Below the pieces are notes generated by a model that worked only from the letters and a program-made list of their open reading frames with translations, was not told the DNA's origin and did not search any database. A stretch of 63,755 bases of DNA. Origin: Cutibacterium namnetense. GTDB lineage: Bacteria > Actinomycetota > Actinomycetes > Propionibacteriales > Propionibacteriaceae. The first letter of the stretch is position 1. Every line of letters starts with the position of its first letter. Positions 1 through 7,878 of the stretch are shown here, one piece after another. The position numbers were made by a program, and so were the translations under genes. The stretch is taken from positions 1 through 63,755 of the forward strand of contig NZ_LWHO01000007.1 in NCBI RefSeq assembly GCF_001642025.1, read 5' to 3'.

Positions 1-9
1 ACACCACCC

Positions 10-145
10 CCGACGTGATCTGGTATCCCGACTCCCACACACAAAATGGTGGTCACGGTTGCGCGACAGTGCCGGAGTCCCGCCAGCTTCCCCACACCAC
101 CTGGGCATCAACCCACCCATTGGGCCAACAGCGAACACAGTACCC
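10..145 (-). ncRNA. Cobalamin riboswitch (left-edge copy)
   Basis: Read on the minus strand this stretch has the conserved cobalamin-riboswitch core: GGGAAGCTGG, then CGGGACTCCGGC, then CTGTCGCGCAACCGTG, and about 30 bases later GAGTCGGGATACCAG. The small stem at 87-71 (GCTGG pairing with CCGGC) keeps pairing through a G-U exchange relative to the copy at 15.8 kb, which supports conservation as RNA. Transcription runs leftwards, so the controlled gene lies beyond position 1 and cannot be seen. The 5' and 3' limits are approximate. Confidence 0.85.
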
Positions 146-269
146 CCACCAAGGCCACTTAGAGCCCAAGGTCCTTAACAACGCGACAACATGGCACGCC
201 CCGTGGCCGGCATCCACAAGGAGCAAGCCTAAACGCACCGCCGTGCGACATGAAACCCACGACAGTGCG

Positions 270-845
270 TCAGAGATGGAAAAGGATGAGGGTCAATATC
301 GAAAACGCCCTCCAAACGACTAGGGACAGGAACAGCGCAGCCATGGTTGCGGCGGTCATTTTGGGGATAAACGAGGTCTTCTCATGATGAAGGCTGCTAC
401 CAAAGACGCCGAGAATCCATCCAATACATGGGAAAATAATCAAAGACACTAAGCGTGAAAGTACATATTTGATATCAAAGAAGGGGTCAAGGAAAGGATT
501 GTTCACCCTGGGCCTGGCGAACCAGTAAAGATCATATGCACCCGTCGTGATCGATCCGACAAGGGTTGCGGTAACGGCACCGAGCCCCCTAACCTTCTTC
601 TCTCGAATCCTGGGGTTCTCGCATGCACAGAGCTTTCTTCCCCATAGCCCGGTGAGCCAACCCCCCACAGCATAGATGGCTACAACCCCGGGAGCGACCA
701 GGTATATACGTCCATCTGCCCCTGAACCAAAATAAGGAAGTAGAAAGGCTAACGCCAAGACAGCACCGGTGATAGCGCCAACGATCATCCCATTGACCGG
801 CGCGCGACAACCATGCCTTCCTTCGACGAGTTCAGTATCATTCAT
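270..845 (-). CDS. Hypothetical four-TM membrane protein
   Basis: A 191-residue protein of unknown function with about four hydrophobic segments: near residues 20-40 (MIVGAITGAVLALAFLLPYF), 50-68, 90-110 and 130-150, with a further one at the C-terminus (TMAALFLSLVVWRAFSILTL). I start it at the ATG at 845 (MNDTELVEG) because AGGGA lies about nine bases upstream; an in-frame start 30 bases further up is possible. The segment before it carries two cysteines in a loop (KLCACENP). It sits between the left-edge riboswitch and the secreted gene at 1151, on the same strand as the large riboswitch operon but separated from it. No family was recognised, and a link to cobalamin is only positional. Confidence 0.6.
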   Translation of the reverse strand: MNDTELVEGRHGCRAPVNGMIVGAITGAVLALAFLLPYFGSGADGRIYLVAPGVVAIYAVGGWLTGLWGRKLCACENPRIREKKVRGLGAVTATLVGSITTGAYDLYWFARPRVNNPFLDPFFDIKYVLSRLVSLIIFPCIGWILGVFGSSLHHEKTSFIPKMTAATMAALFLSLVVWRAFSILTLILFHL

Positions 846-1150
846 CAGCGGAAATTCCCTGCACGGTAACAGCAATAATACTATTGCCGTGTAGCATTGT
901 CGCTTTGCATCTAATCGTCATGGGCACAAACAGTTACTCCCCAGACGCCAAGGCACCTATATCGTCAACTCCCCCATCGCCCGGTACGACGGCCATCGCG
1001 GGTGATTACACTTAACGCTTGGCCTCGCTACACACGTCCTCACTCCACAGGTGTGATGACAAGGGTTGGGGTGGGGCCCAGGTGCGTTCCGGGTATCTGT
1101 CCCGTCGTCATCTGGTCGTGTGATGTTCTCCATGGGATGGTGCATGGTCC

Positions 1151-1807
1151 ATGAAGTGTTCTCATCGAGCTAAGGCAGGCTCTTGCGCTGCTGCGGTCTC
1201 CCGTGTCGTTGTTGCCCTAGTGACTGTGATGGCGTGCTGGGCGCCAGTTCCCAGCGCCTTCGGGCAGCCAACCGCGTCAGCGTCTGCGACGGCGGTCGAA
1301 TGCACCGGCCGCGGCGGGGTGTGGGTCGTCGTAGACATGCCCGACAAGCCCCTCGCTGCGGGGTGCGCGCAGCGACCCTCTGACGGCATGGATGCCCTGC
1401 ACCAGATCGGCGTCGATATCCGCCAGCCGCCATCCCAGCCCGGCCTCGTCTGCGAGCTTCAGGGCCGCCCCGAGGACGCCTGCTCGCATGGCGGCTATGA
1501 CAAGTCCACTCGCCAGTTCTGGTCGTATTGGCACGCCACCTCCCCCTCGGACAAGTGGACGTTTTCCTCGAAGGGGGCGGCGCAGTATCACCCCGCCGCA
1601 GGCTCTGTCGAGGGGTGGCGATGGGGCACCGGGAAAGGCTTCCCTCCCCGACAGGTCTCCGTCGCTCGCAAACCCCCCGCCATGCCACCCGAGCCAGGAC
1701 ACGGATCGGGGCCTCTTGCCACCATTGGCGTGATCGTGGCGGTCATCGCCTTGGGCATAGGAGTGTGGTGGACGCGCCGGAGGCAAACCCGCCAAGACAC
1801 AGAATGA
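1151..1807 (+). CDS. Secreted, membrane-anchored Cys-rich protein, DUF4430-like
   Basis: A 218-residue exported protein. An N-terminal signal segment (residues 16-38) ends near APVPSAFGQP. A compact ectodomain follows with four cysteines (C51, C72, C101, C111) and the motifs GVWVVVDM (56-63), DGMDALHQIGVD (78-89), GLVCELQGRPEDAC (98-111) and WSYWHA (124-129). Near residue 151 comes GSVEGWRW. A C-terminal TM helix (190-207) with a basic tail anchors it. Actinobacterial proteins of this pattern are commonly found beside ECF transporters and squalene-cyclase-repeat proteins, and the ectodomain recalls the small DUF4430/transcobalamin C-domain; that is recalled, not computed. It is transcribed towards the end of the TPR gene at 1862, opposite to the big operon. 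The GVWVVVD and GLVC motifs resemble those in the secreted proteins at 11.4-14.5 kb. Cobalamin or another ligand is an inference. Confidence 0.75.
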   Translation: MKCSHRAKAGSCAAAVSRVVVALVTVMACWAPVPSAFGQPTASASATAVECTGRGGVWVVVDMPDKPLAAGCAQRPSDGMDALHQIGVDIRQPPSQPGLVCELQGRPEDACSHGGYDKSTRQFWSYWHATSPSDKWTFSSKGAAQYHPAAGSVEGWRWGTGKGFPPRQVSVARKPPAMPPEPGHGSGPLATIGVIVAVIALGIGVWWTRRRQTRQDTE

Positions 1808-1861
1808 GTCTGATGAACACCGCTCAAGAAAGGGGGCGACGCTCTGGCGACGCCACAGATT

Positions 1862-2668
1862 TCACCAACCCTTTCTATCGGGGGTTCCACCGGCCGTTCG
1901 GGGCGTAGACGCGCTCGGAGCATGCTGGGGCGATCCGTTCCGATCCTGGCTGGTACGGCGTTGCTCGTTAAGGGCCTGCTGATTCCTTGTGGACAGATCT
2001 TTCTGCCGTTGCTGCTCGGAATCCTTCACCTTCGGTGGCTTGTTTTCCTGGGACTGTGAGCCTTGCTGCGCCTCCACTTCCTGGTCGAGACGTTTCATGG
2101 TGGTGGACTGCTCGATCTTCTGATCGGCTGAGGTCTGCCGCACGTGTGACTGGGGCGCAGTGGTTTTGCCATGGCACTTGAGCCGCTGCGCTATAGCTTT
2201 GGCTTCCTTCAACGTGTCGGCCTGGGCAGTGCCCCGATTGAGGTTCTGCATCGTCACCGACTCTTCCAAGGTCCACACCAAGTTCATGCCCACCCGGCAC
2301 TTCTGCTCCTGCGGCGCCATGTCAAGTGCGGCACGAAGATCCTTCTTGGCGTCGGCGTAGTTGCTCTCAGCGGCCCGGGAGGTGCCCCGGTCATAGCTGG
2401 CAATCCACGGTTCGATGACGTTGAGCTTCATGTTCGCCCCGTAGTACTGCTCGGCCTGCGCATATTGCTGGGAATTGAAGGCCCCGTTGCCAAGCCAGTC
2501 GAATATCAGGACGCCCGCGAGTCGACACGCGGCAAGAACAAGAACAGCAACAAGCAGCACCGTCACCCCAATAGTGGCCCGGCGTGCCCGTCGGGCTCGG
2601 TTGGGGCTCATCGCGTCCCGCCGGCGGTATCGCGGATGAGTTTGACGCGCGTGACGAAGGTTCATCAT
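1862..2668 (-). CDS. BatC-like TPR membrane protein
   Basis: A 268-residue protein and the last gene of the MoxR/VWA set. After a basic N-terminus there is one TM helix (residues 32-52, IGVTVLLVAVLVLAACRLAG). A short TPR-like region follows (NGAFNSQQYAQAEQYYGANM ... YADAKKDLRAAL). The second half is a highly charged, Gln/Lys/Glu-rich tail that looks disordered or coiled. This is the layout of BatC, the TPR partner of the BatA/BatB VWA proteins. The start ATG at 2668 overlaps the stop of the upstream VWA gene (ATGATGA) and has AAAGGA upstream. The family is inferred from layout and position; its role is probably as a scaffold for the VWA pair. Confidence 0.7.
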   Translation of the reverse strand: MMNLRHARQTHPRYRRRDAMSPNRARRARRATIGVTVLLVAVLVLAACRLAGVLIFDWLGNGAFNSQQYAQAEQYYGANMKLNVIEPWIASYDRGTSRAAESNYADAKKDLRAALDMAPQEQKCRVGMNLVWTLEESVTMQNLNRGTAQADTLKEAKAIAQRLKCHGKTTAPQSHVRQTSADQKIEQSTTMKRLDQEVEAQQGSQSQENKPPKVKDSEQQRQKDLSTRNQQALNEQRRTSQDRNGSPQHAPSASTPRTAGGTPDRKGW

Positions 2669-3615
2669 GGCATGTCCTTTCGGGCCCGTCGAAGCCGCCG
2701 GGCACTCATCGTCAGCTGGATAGCGACGTCGACTCCAGCAACAAGACCGAGGATCCACGACAGATCTGTGCCGGAACTCATCTGATCCACGTGAGTGGTG
2801 CGTCGCAGCGACACCTGGGGAGGAGTGAGCGCCTGGCCCGGAGATCGGGTGACGTACGACACACCCGCCTGTCGGGCGGCCGCAGCTAGTGTGGCGTGGT
2901 CGGCGTGGGAGATGGCCTTCTTCCCGTGGTAGGTGACGTCTCCGGGATCGAAGGCGGAGCGCGCCATCGGTGCCCCCGCAGCGGTGCCGTACCCGTAGAT
3001 AGCACCGCCCGCGACTAGAGGTTTGAGAGCGGCGAAAGAGCCGGGTGCCCTGGTGGCCGTCTGCTCCCCGTCTCCACAATAGAACACCATCCGGGTGGCC
3101 TGGGGCGCGGATTCGCGAGCCTTCTGCAAAACCCCGACGGCGGTGGGCACGGCCACGCTGATATCGGTGCCGGTGCCCTTGGTGTCCTCACGCCAGGTGA
3201 GAGAGTTCGCAGCCGAGATGATCGTGCCGGTGTCAGTGGTTGAGGCCACCGACACCCGGGCATCGTTGTCGAAGGTGATGAGAGTGAACCGGGCGCCACT
3301 AAATACTGAAGCGAGCGCCGCGACATCGTGGACTGCCCCGGATAGACGCGTTTTGCCGCCGTTGTCACGGGCCGCCATTGAGGTAGTCGTGTCGACCATG
3401 ATGACGATATCGGCGTCTACGCTTGACCTTTGGCGACCGGACTCGCCCACTACGGGGTGCAAGCCGATGAGCCCAACGAGCACGGCCAACAGGACGTCCA
3501 AGATCGTTGTGGTAGTCCTGCCGCGAGTATGGCGGCCCAGCACACCGGACCACACAGCGACGATGAACATCATGGCAGCGAGCGCCAGTGCGATGGGGTA
3601 AGGATGCCAGCTCAT
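2665..3615 (-). CDS. VWA-domain membrane protein, BatB-like
   Basis: A 316-residue protein with TM segments near residues 9-28 and 38-56, a von Willebrand factor A domain from about 68 to 250, and a C-terminal TM segment (about 285-303). The MIDAS motif is DTTTSM (D75, T77, S79), a Thr variant of DxSxS. A second conserved part is GTGTDISVA. The start ATG at 3615 overlaps the stop of the preceding VWA gene (ATGA) and has GGGAGGA upstream. Two consecutive VWA proteins flanked by TM helices, between a MoxR-DUF58 pair and a TPR protein, match the BatA-BatB arrangement. In that family VWA proteins act as partners of MoxR AAA+ ATPases in assembling or remodelling other proteins. Confidence 0.85.
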   Translation of the reverse strand: MSWHPYPIALALAAMMFIVAVWSGVLGRHTRGRTTTTILDVLLAVLVGLIGLHPVVGESGRQRSSVDADIVIMVDTTTSMAARDNGGKTRLSGAVHDVAALASVFSGARFTLITFDNDARVSVASTTDTGTIISAANSLTWREDTKGTGTDISVAVPTAVGVLQKARESAPQATRMVFYCGDGEQTATRAPGSFAALKPLVAGGAIYGYGTAAGAPMARSAFDPGDVTYHGKKAISHADHATLAAAARQAGVSYVTRSPGQALTPPQVSLRRTTHVDQMSSGTDLSWILGLVAGVDVAIQLTMSARRLRRARKDMP

Positions 3616-4583
3616 CGTTCCTCCCGTCGTCGAGCGATCATGGCACCCAGCCCCCCAATACCGATCATGAGGGCCCCGGGCCAAGGCATGTCGTAGGAGC
3701 GGTGGGTAGCCATAGCCATGACTGCCTTCTTGGCCTGCGACTGGATACGATCAGCCACGTCGTCGGTGTCAACCTGCCCGTTCGAAGGTATCGTCAACGT
3801 TTCTCCGTGGGTACGCAGCACCTGCTGGTGCAGCTCGTCGCGAGCCGCCCGGTAGTCGGGATCGTCGCTAGCGGGCACAATGCCAAACACCATAATGTGC
3901 CGCTTGACAGCCAAGTCGACGGCCTGGGACACGGTGTAGACCGAAGGCCCGGCAACCATATTGTCGGTGGCGAGCACGACGCTTCGCGACCGAGGCTGGT
4001 CAAGCTGGTCGAATCTGCTGACACACGAGGCCAGGCCATCACCAACTAGTGAGCCGCCCGGGCCGTAACGCACCCCCGGATCAAGGTCCGCCCGTCCGAG
4101 CCGCTCTGCGGCCTGTTTCAGCCCGGCCTTGACGCTGTCACGGTCATGGGTGAGGGGGAACACCGTCACCGACGACGAGTCAAACATGACGAAGCCGATC
4201 CGGTCGTCGCTGATGTGGTCAGCCAGCTGGATGTAAGTGTTGATAACCTGACGATCCACCCCTTCCATCGAACCTGACACGTCAAGGCACAGCATGACGT
4301 CACGGGTGCGTATCTGGCGATCATCGTCATCGATCCCTTGCAACCTGGCGGCCACCAGGCCAGCCCCACAAGCGGCCACCCCCCAGCACATCACCGCTAC
4401 CACCAGGCACCGCACTCGCCGCCGGGCATGGTCCCGGTAGGCAGGAAGGGCACGCAGACGGTCGACGTGAGCCACCACAACCCGAGCGATTTTCTCCCGC
4501 CGACGCAGAAACAACCCGATGACGACCGTCACGGCGACCGCCGCTATGACGGCAGGCCACATCCACCACCACATCAACTCCAT
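3612..4583 (-). CDS. VWA-domain membrane protein, BatA-like
   Basis: A 323-residue protein with TM helices at about residues 8-26 and 58-79, a VWA domain (95-280) and a C-terminal TM helix (about 299-317) followed by a basic tail. The metal-binding MIDAS motif DVSGSM is intact (D101, S103, S105), and the downstream Thr/Asp position lies in LATDNMVAG. It overlaps the preceding small membrane protein gene by 10 bases and the next VWA gene by four, so it is translationally coupled. Its likely job is a metal-dependent protein-protein interaction at the outer face of the membrane, driven by the MoxR ATPase encoded upstream. Confidence 0.87.
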   Translation of the reverse strand: MELMWWWMWPAVIAAVAVTVVIGLFLRRREKIARVVVAHVDRLRALPAYRDHARRRVRCLVVAVMCWGVAACGAGLVAARLQGIDDDDRQIRTRDVMLCLDVSGSMEGVDRQVINTYIQLADHISDDRIGFVMFDSSSVTVFPLTHDRDSVKAGLKQAAERLGRADLDPGVRYGPGGSLVGDGLASCVSRFDQLDQPRSRSVVLATDNMVAGPSVYTVSQAVDLAVKRHIMVFGIVPASDDPDYRAARDELHQQVLRTHGETLTIPSNGQVDTDDVADRIQSQAKKAVMAMATHRSYDMPWPGALMIGIGGLGAMIARRREER

Positions 4584-5062
4584 GAACGCACCGTCCTCAC
4601 GGCCACCGACAGCAACTCGTCTAAATCGACGCCGTGGCCACCTGGGTCGAACTCCACCTGGTAGCAGCGCTTGACAACCTCGACCACCGGCTTGAGCCGC
4701 GCATCCTCATCGGCGCGCCGGGAAAGGTCGCCCAAGCCCTCATAGTCCAGGTCGTTGTCACAGACGATGCCAACAAATCGACGCAGCGCAATGCTGATGC
4801 GTCGACACACGGCACGGTCGGACTCGCCGCGCTCGGAGGCGTCCTTGGCCTCTTCGAGGTCCTGCAGCGCGGCGGCGCGGACTGTCTCCAGCGTGACCGG
4901 ACCATCTCCTGCAGCAGCGGAATCGATGGCCGCCAGTACGCGACGACATCCCCACATCACGACAACGGCGGCAAGCAGACAGCCGGCGACCACCCACCAC
5001 CACCGTGGGTCGTGGGATACCGGCGGATACAGATCCAGCGGGACGCTAGCGACGGGAAGCAT
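4574..5062 (-). CDS. Small membrane protein of the MoxR/VWA set
   Basis: A 162-residue protein with one TM helix near residues 22-40 (WWWVVAGCLLAAVVVMWGC) and a soluble domain of about 110 residues rich in Glu, Asp and Arg. Its position between DUF58 and the first VWA gene is that of the DUF4381-type protein in Bat operons. I start at the ATG at 5062 (MLPVASVPLDL), which overlaps the DUF58 gene end and has AGAGGA seven bases upstream; the longer open frame upstream reads through the DUF58 gene. The ectodomain has no motif I recognise, and the family assignment rests on topology and context. Confidence 0.75.
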   Translation of the reverse strand: MLPVASVPLDLYPPVSHDPRWWWVVAGCLLAAVVVMWGCRRVLAAIDSAAAGDGPVTLETVRAAALQDLEEAKDASERGESDRAVCRRISIALRRFVGIVCDNDLDYEGLGDLSRRADEDARLKPVVEVVKRCYQVEFDPGGHGVDLDELLSVAVRTVRSWS

Positions 5063-5933
5063 GACGCATCCTCTCAAGAAGCCGGACGATCGCGGCAACC
5101 GAATCGTCCACGTCAGCGACGGATTCGTGGATGACACCGAGCCGGTCCAGGGTCTGGCTGCGTCGCCGCGCACGCTCCTGCTGAGCCGCAGTGAACTGCT
5201 GACGCACACGCCGGTCACGGGGCACGAATCCCGGCACCGCTCGACCGGAGGCCTGGTCGCGGGTGGGGACGGCAGCCAGGGCCGGATCGGTCACATCAAG
5301 GTCCGACACCTCGATAGCGAGAACTTCGTGGCGGGCACACAGGCGCGCCAGAGCATCCACGTCATCGGGGTAGGGGTCCCAGTCGTCCAACACGACGACG
5401 ACGATGCCGCGGCGGCGCAGCCCAGTCGCAGCCAAGTCAAACAGTTCAGACAGATCGGGTTCAGGGGCCTCTAGTCGGCATCCTGCATCGACTCCCGCGA
5501 GCATGTGCTCAATCTGCGTGTCGCGATAAGACGGTCGTGCCACGCTCGGCCCACTCGGCCCCGGAGCGACCACCGTGACGTAGTCACCGTGACGGCACGC
5601 TACCCACGCCAGCACCCCGATAGCCGCGAGGACCACGTCGGCCTTGCTCTGAGTGAGAGTGGCCGCACCCGCCAACGGCCCGCCAGCCGGGACGACGAAG
5701 GCGAAGGTGTGCCGACGCTCCGCCCGGTAACGCTTGACCAGCAACTCCCCAGAGCGTGCCGAGGATTTCCAGTCGATGTCCTTGACGTCGTCGCCGCGCA
5801 CGTAAGAGCGCAGATCATCGAAGTCTAGGCTGCGCCCCGAGGTCATTGCTGTGTATTGGCCGTCGAGCAGCCCCATGACTAGACGCCTCGGGTATAACGC
5901 CAAGCGCCCTTGGACGGCTGTGAGATACGCCAT
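5046..5933 (-). CDS. DUF58 domain protein
   Basis: A 295-residue protein carrying the DUF58 signature near residues 34-68: SLDFDDLRSYVRGDDVKDID followed by WKSSARSGELLVKRY. DUF58 proteins have a VWA-like fold and are almost always encoded next to MoxR AAA+ ATPases. Only two bases separate its ATG from the moxR stop. Unlike many DUF58 proteins it shows no N-terminal TM pair, so it is probably cytoplasmic. Its role is presumably that of an adaptor between the ATPase and the membrane VWA proteins. Confidence 0.9.
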   Translation of the reverse strand: MAYLTAVQGRLALYPRRLVMGLLDGQYTAMTSGRSLDFDDLRSYVRGDDVKDIDWKSSARSGELLVKRYRAERRHTFAFVVPAGGPLAGAATLTQSKADVVLAAIGVLAWVACRHGDYVTVVAPGPSGPSVARPSYRDTQIEHMLAGVDAGCRLEAPEPDLSELFDLAATGLRRRGIVVVVLDDWDPYPDDVDALARLCARHEVLAIEVSDLDVTDPALAAVPTRDQASGRAVPGFVPRDRRVRQQFTAAQQERARRRSQTLDRLGVIHESVADVDDSVAAIVRLLERMRHASRR

Positions 5934-5935
5934 GA

Positions 5936-6991
5936 TCAGGGGGTGGGGACAGCCCCGAAGATGCCGTCGATGATCTCCTCGACGGGCACCCGCGTGGCGA
6001 CTGCCTCGAAGGTGAGGATGAGTCGGTGACGAAGGACCATGTATCGCATCGCTCGCACGTCGTCGGGGATCACGTGGTCACGTCCGTGTATCAGCGCGTG
6101 GGCGCAAGCCGCTTCAACGAACGCGATCGTAGCCCGCGGGCTGGCACCATACTCCAGGCAGTGGGCCTGCTCCTGAGGAAGGTAATCGCCGGCATGACGG
6201 GTCGCGTGGACGATCTGGACGATATAGCGCAGCAGCGCCTCGTCCACGTACACCCTCCTCGCCAAATCCTGGAGCCACAACACGTCCTGCCTGCTTACCA
6301 CGGGGGGCACAGTGCGTGACGCAAGGACGCCGGATTTAAGACGACGCAGCATCTCCACCTCATCAGCCGGCGATGGGTAGTCCACGATCACCTTGAGCAG
6401 GAAACGATCCATCTGTGCTTGAGGCAGCACATAGGTGCCCTCCTCGTCAATGGGATTCTGGGTCGCCAGCACTAGGAACGGATCAGGCATGGGGTAGGTT
6501 TTAGCCCCGATCGTCGCCTGTTTCTCCTGCATAGCCTCAAGCATGGCGGCCTGCGTCTTGGCACTAGACCTGTTGATCTCGTCCAACAACACCACATTGG
6601 CGTGGACCGGACCCAGCTCGGTGGTGAACGTTCCGCTGCCAGGGTTGAACACCTGGGTGCCGATAATGTCGCTGGGTAGCAGATCGGGAGTGCACTGCAC
6701 GCGCGAGAAGCTGGCGTCAACAGTTGAGGCCAGCGTCGAGGCCGCCAGCGTTTTAGCCAAGCCGGGCACCGATTCCAGCAGCACGTGGCCACCACCGATC
6801 AGCCCGACTAGCAGTGCCGTGCGCAACGCCTCCTGGCCCACAACCTTCGAATCGAAGGTACGAGAGATCGCTTCGACGAGGCGGTGGGCGTGGGCCACCT
6901 CGCGCGGATCGATCCTGGGGCTCCTCCTGCCGGGGTCCCCCCGACGGGCACGCCCCTCCCCTGCCGTCTGATCGGTCGTCCCTGCGCTCAT
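5936..6991 (-). CDS. moxR: MoxR-family AAA+ ATPase
   Basis: A 351-residue AAA+ ATPase. The Walker A is SVPGLAKT (residues 74-81), the GVPGxAKT variant typical of MoxR, and Walker B is VVLLDEINR with D137 and E138. Other family motifs are IGTQVFNP, LVLATQNPIDEEGTY and PQAQMDRFLLK. All catalytic features look intact, unlike those of the ECF ATPase encoded just upstream. The ATG at 6991 overlaps the ECF S-component stop (ATGA) and has GGAGGA upstream. MoxR proteins act with VWA proteins as chaperone- or chelatase-like machines; magnesium chelatase and cobaltochelatase CobST use the same AAA+/VWA pairing. Confidence 0.93.
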   Translation of the reverse strand: MSAGTTDQTAGEGRARRGDPGRRSPRIDPREVAHAHRLVEAISRTFDSKVVGQEALRTALLVGLIGGGHVLLESVPGLAKTLAASTLASTVDASFSRVQCTPDLLPSDIIGTQVFNPGSGTFTTELGPVHANVVLLDEINRSSAKTQAAMLEAMQEKQATIGAKTYPMPDPFLVLATQNPIDEEGTYVLPQAQMDRFLLKVIVDYPSPADEVEMLRRLKSGVLASRTVPPVVSRQDVLWLQDLARRVYVDEALLRYIVQIVHATRHAGDYLPQEQAHCLEYGASPRATIAFVEAACAHALIHGRDHVIPDDVRAMRYMVLRHRLILTFEAVATRVPVEEIIDGIFGAVPTP

Positions 6992-7878
6992 TCCGCGTCC
7001 TCCTTCTGGTCCTTGGACCATTCCATCGCCCGTGTCCTGGACTGTTTTCGTCGCTCCACTGCGGCGGGGTTGATGAGTGTGCCGTGAGCGGTCGGCGTCT
7101 CGTCGGCCCGCTTGTCGGGCCTTCCCCAAGCTGTGCGCAGCGCACTGATCGCTGGGAGGCCGACAAGCACGACGCCCGCCAAGGTACACACGCCTCGGGT
7201 GAGGTCGATCCCCAATGAGGTCCGCACCGAGTAACGAATCAGCCGCTGTATCGTGATCGTGCCCGGCAAGCCGGGTACGAATGCGTCGGATGTGGTCTGT
7301 CCGACAGTGCTGGCCCCTTCAGTGGGCCAACCGATGAGGTTGAGCATGACTCCCAGCACCGGCCCGCATAGCACGGCCAGCGGCCATGAGAGCAGCCACG
7401 CGGGTTTCGTAGGAACCCGCACCAGCAACGCACCAATGAGACCTGTCAACCCCCAAGCCAGCATCTGCCCAGGCAGTGGTGCTGCGACCGTGTCGACGAG
7501 CATGCTGGAGAGCAGGCATGATCCGGCCCCCACGAAGAATCCTGCCGATGCCCCGGCCGATACTCCGACTAGAAGGGGCAGGACGAATACCGGCTCCACC
7601 CCGAACACGCGGGGGGACATTACGACTCGCACCAGTGCATTCGCCACCACGAGGCACACCAGCAGTCCAACCCGCCAGCTCCGCCGACCGTCGTCGACCC
7701 ATCGACATACCGCCAGCAGCACAAGGCCGGCCGCCAAGTACACGATCATCGCCTGGGATTCGGTGGAGACCTGAGCGCGGGTCCCCGCATGCATCGAGTC
7801 GATGACTGGCATCGCCAACCAGACGGCAACCGTCCCGGCCACTACCGCCGTGACAACTCCACTACACCAGTTACGCAT
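6988..7878 (-). CDS. ECF transporter S component (substrate-binding)
   Basis: A 296-residue polytopic membrane protein with about six to seven hydrophobic segments: an N-terminal one (residues 7-25), then segments near 41-56, 70-88, 100-112, 115-145 and 150-190, and one late (about 245-262). A polar C-terminal tail of about 35 residues follows. Size and topology fit S components of energy-coupling-factor importers, the subunits that bind the vitamin. It is encoded directly after the ATPase (8-base overlap) and before moxR (ATGA overlap). No specificity motif can be read; cobalamin is inferred from the riboswitch at 15.8 kb. Confidence 0.72.
   Translation of the reverse strand: MRNWCSGVVTAVVAGTVAVWLAMPVIDSMHAGTRAQVSTESQAMIVYLAAGLVLLAVCRWVDDGRRSWRVGLLVCLVVANALVRVVMSPRVFGVEPVFVLPLLVGVSAGASAGFFVGAGSCLLSSMLVDTVAAPLPGQMLAWGLTGLIGALLVRVPTKPAWLLSWPLAVLCGPVLGVMLNLIGWPTEGASTVGQTTSDAFVPGLPGTITIQRLIRYSVRTSLGIDLTRGVCTLAGVVLVGLPAISALRTAWGRPDKRADETPTAHGTLINPAAVERRKQSRTRAMEWSKDQKEDAE

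Noticed and set aside
15-323. 102-codon plus-strand open frame at the left edge
   Set aside because: It is antisense to the cobalamin riboswitch; its similarity to the frame at 15731-15946 comes from RNA conservation, not a protein.
1170-1795. Several long frames on both strands over the gene at 1151
   Set aside because: Only the 1151-1807 frame has a signal peptide, coherent motifs and a TM anchor; the others are Arg/Pro-rich shadows.
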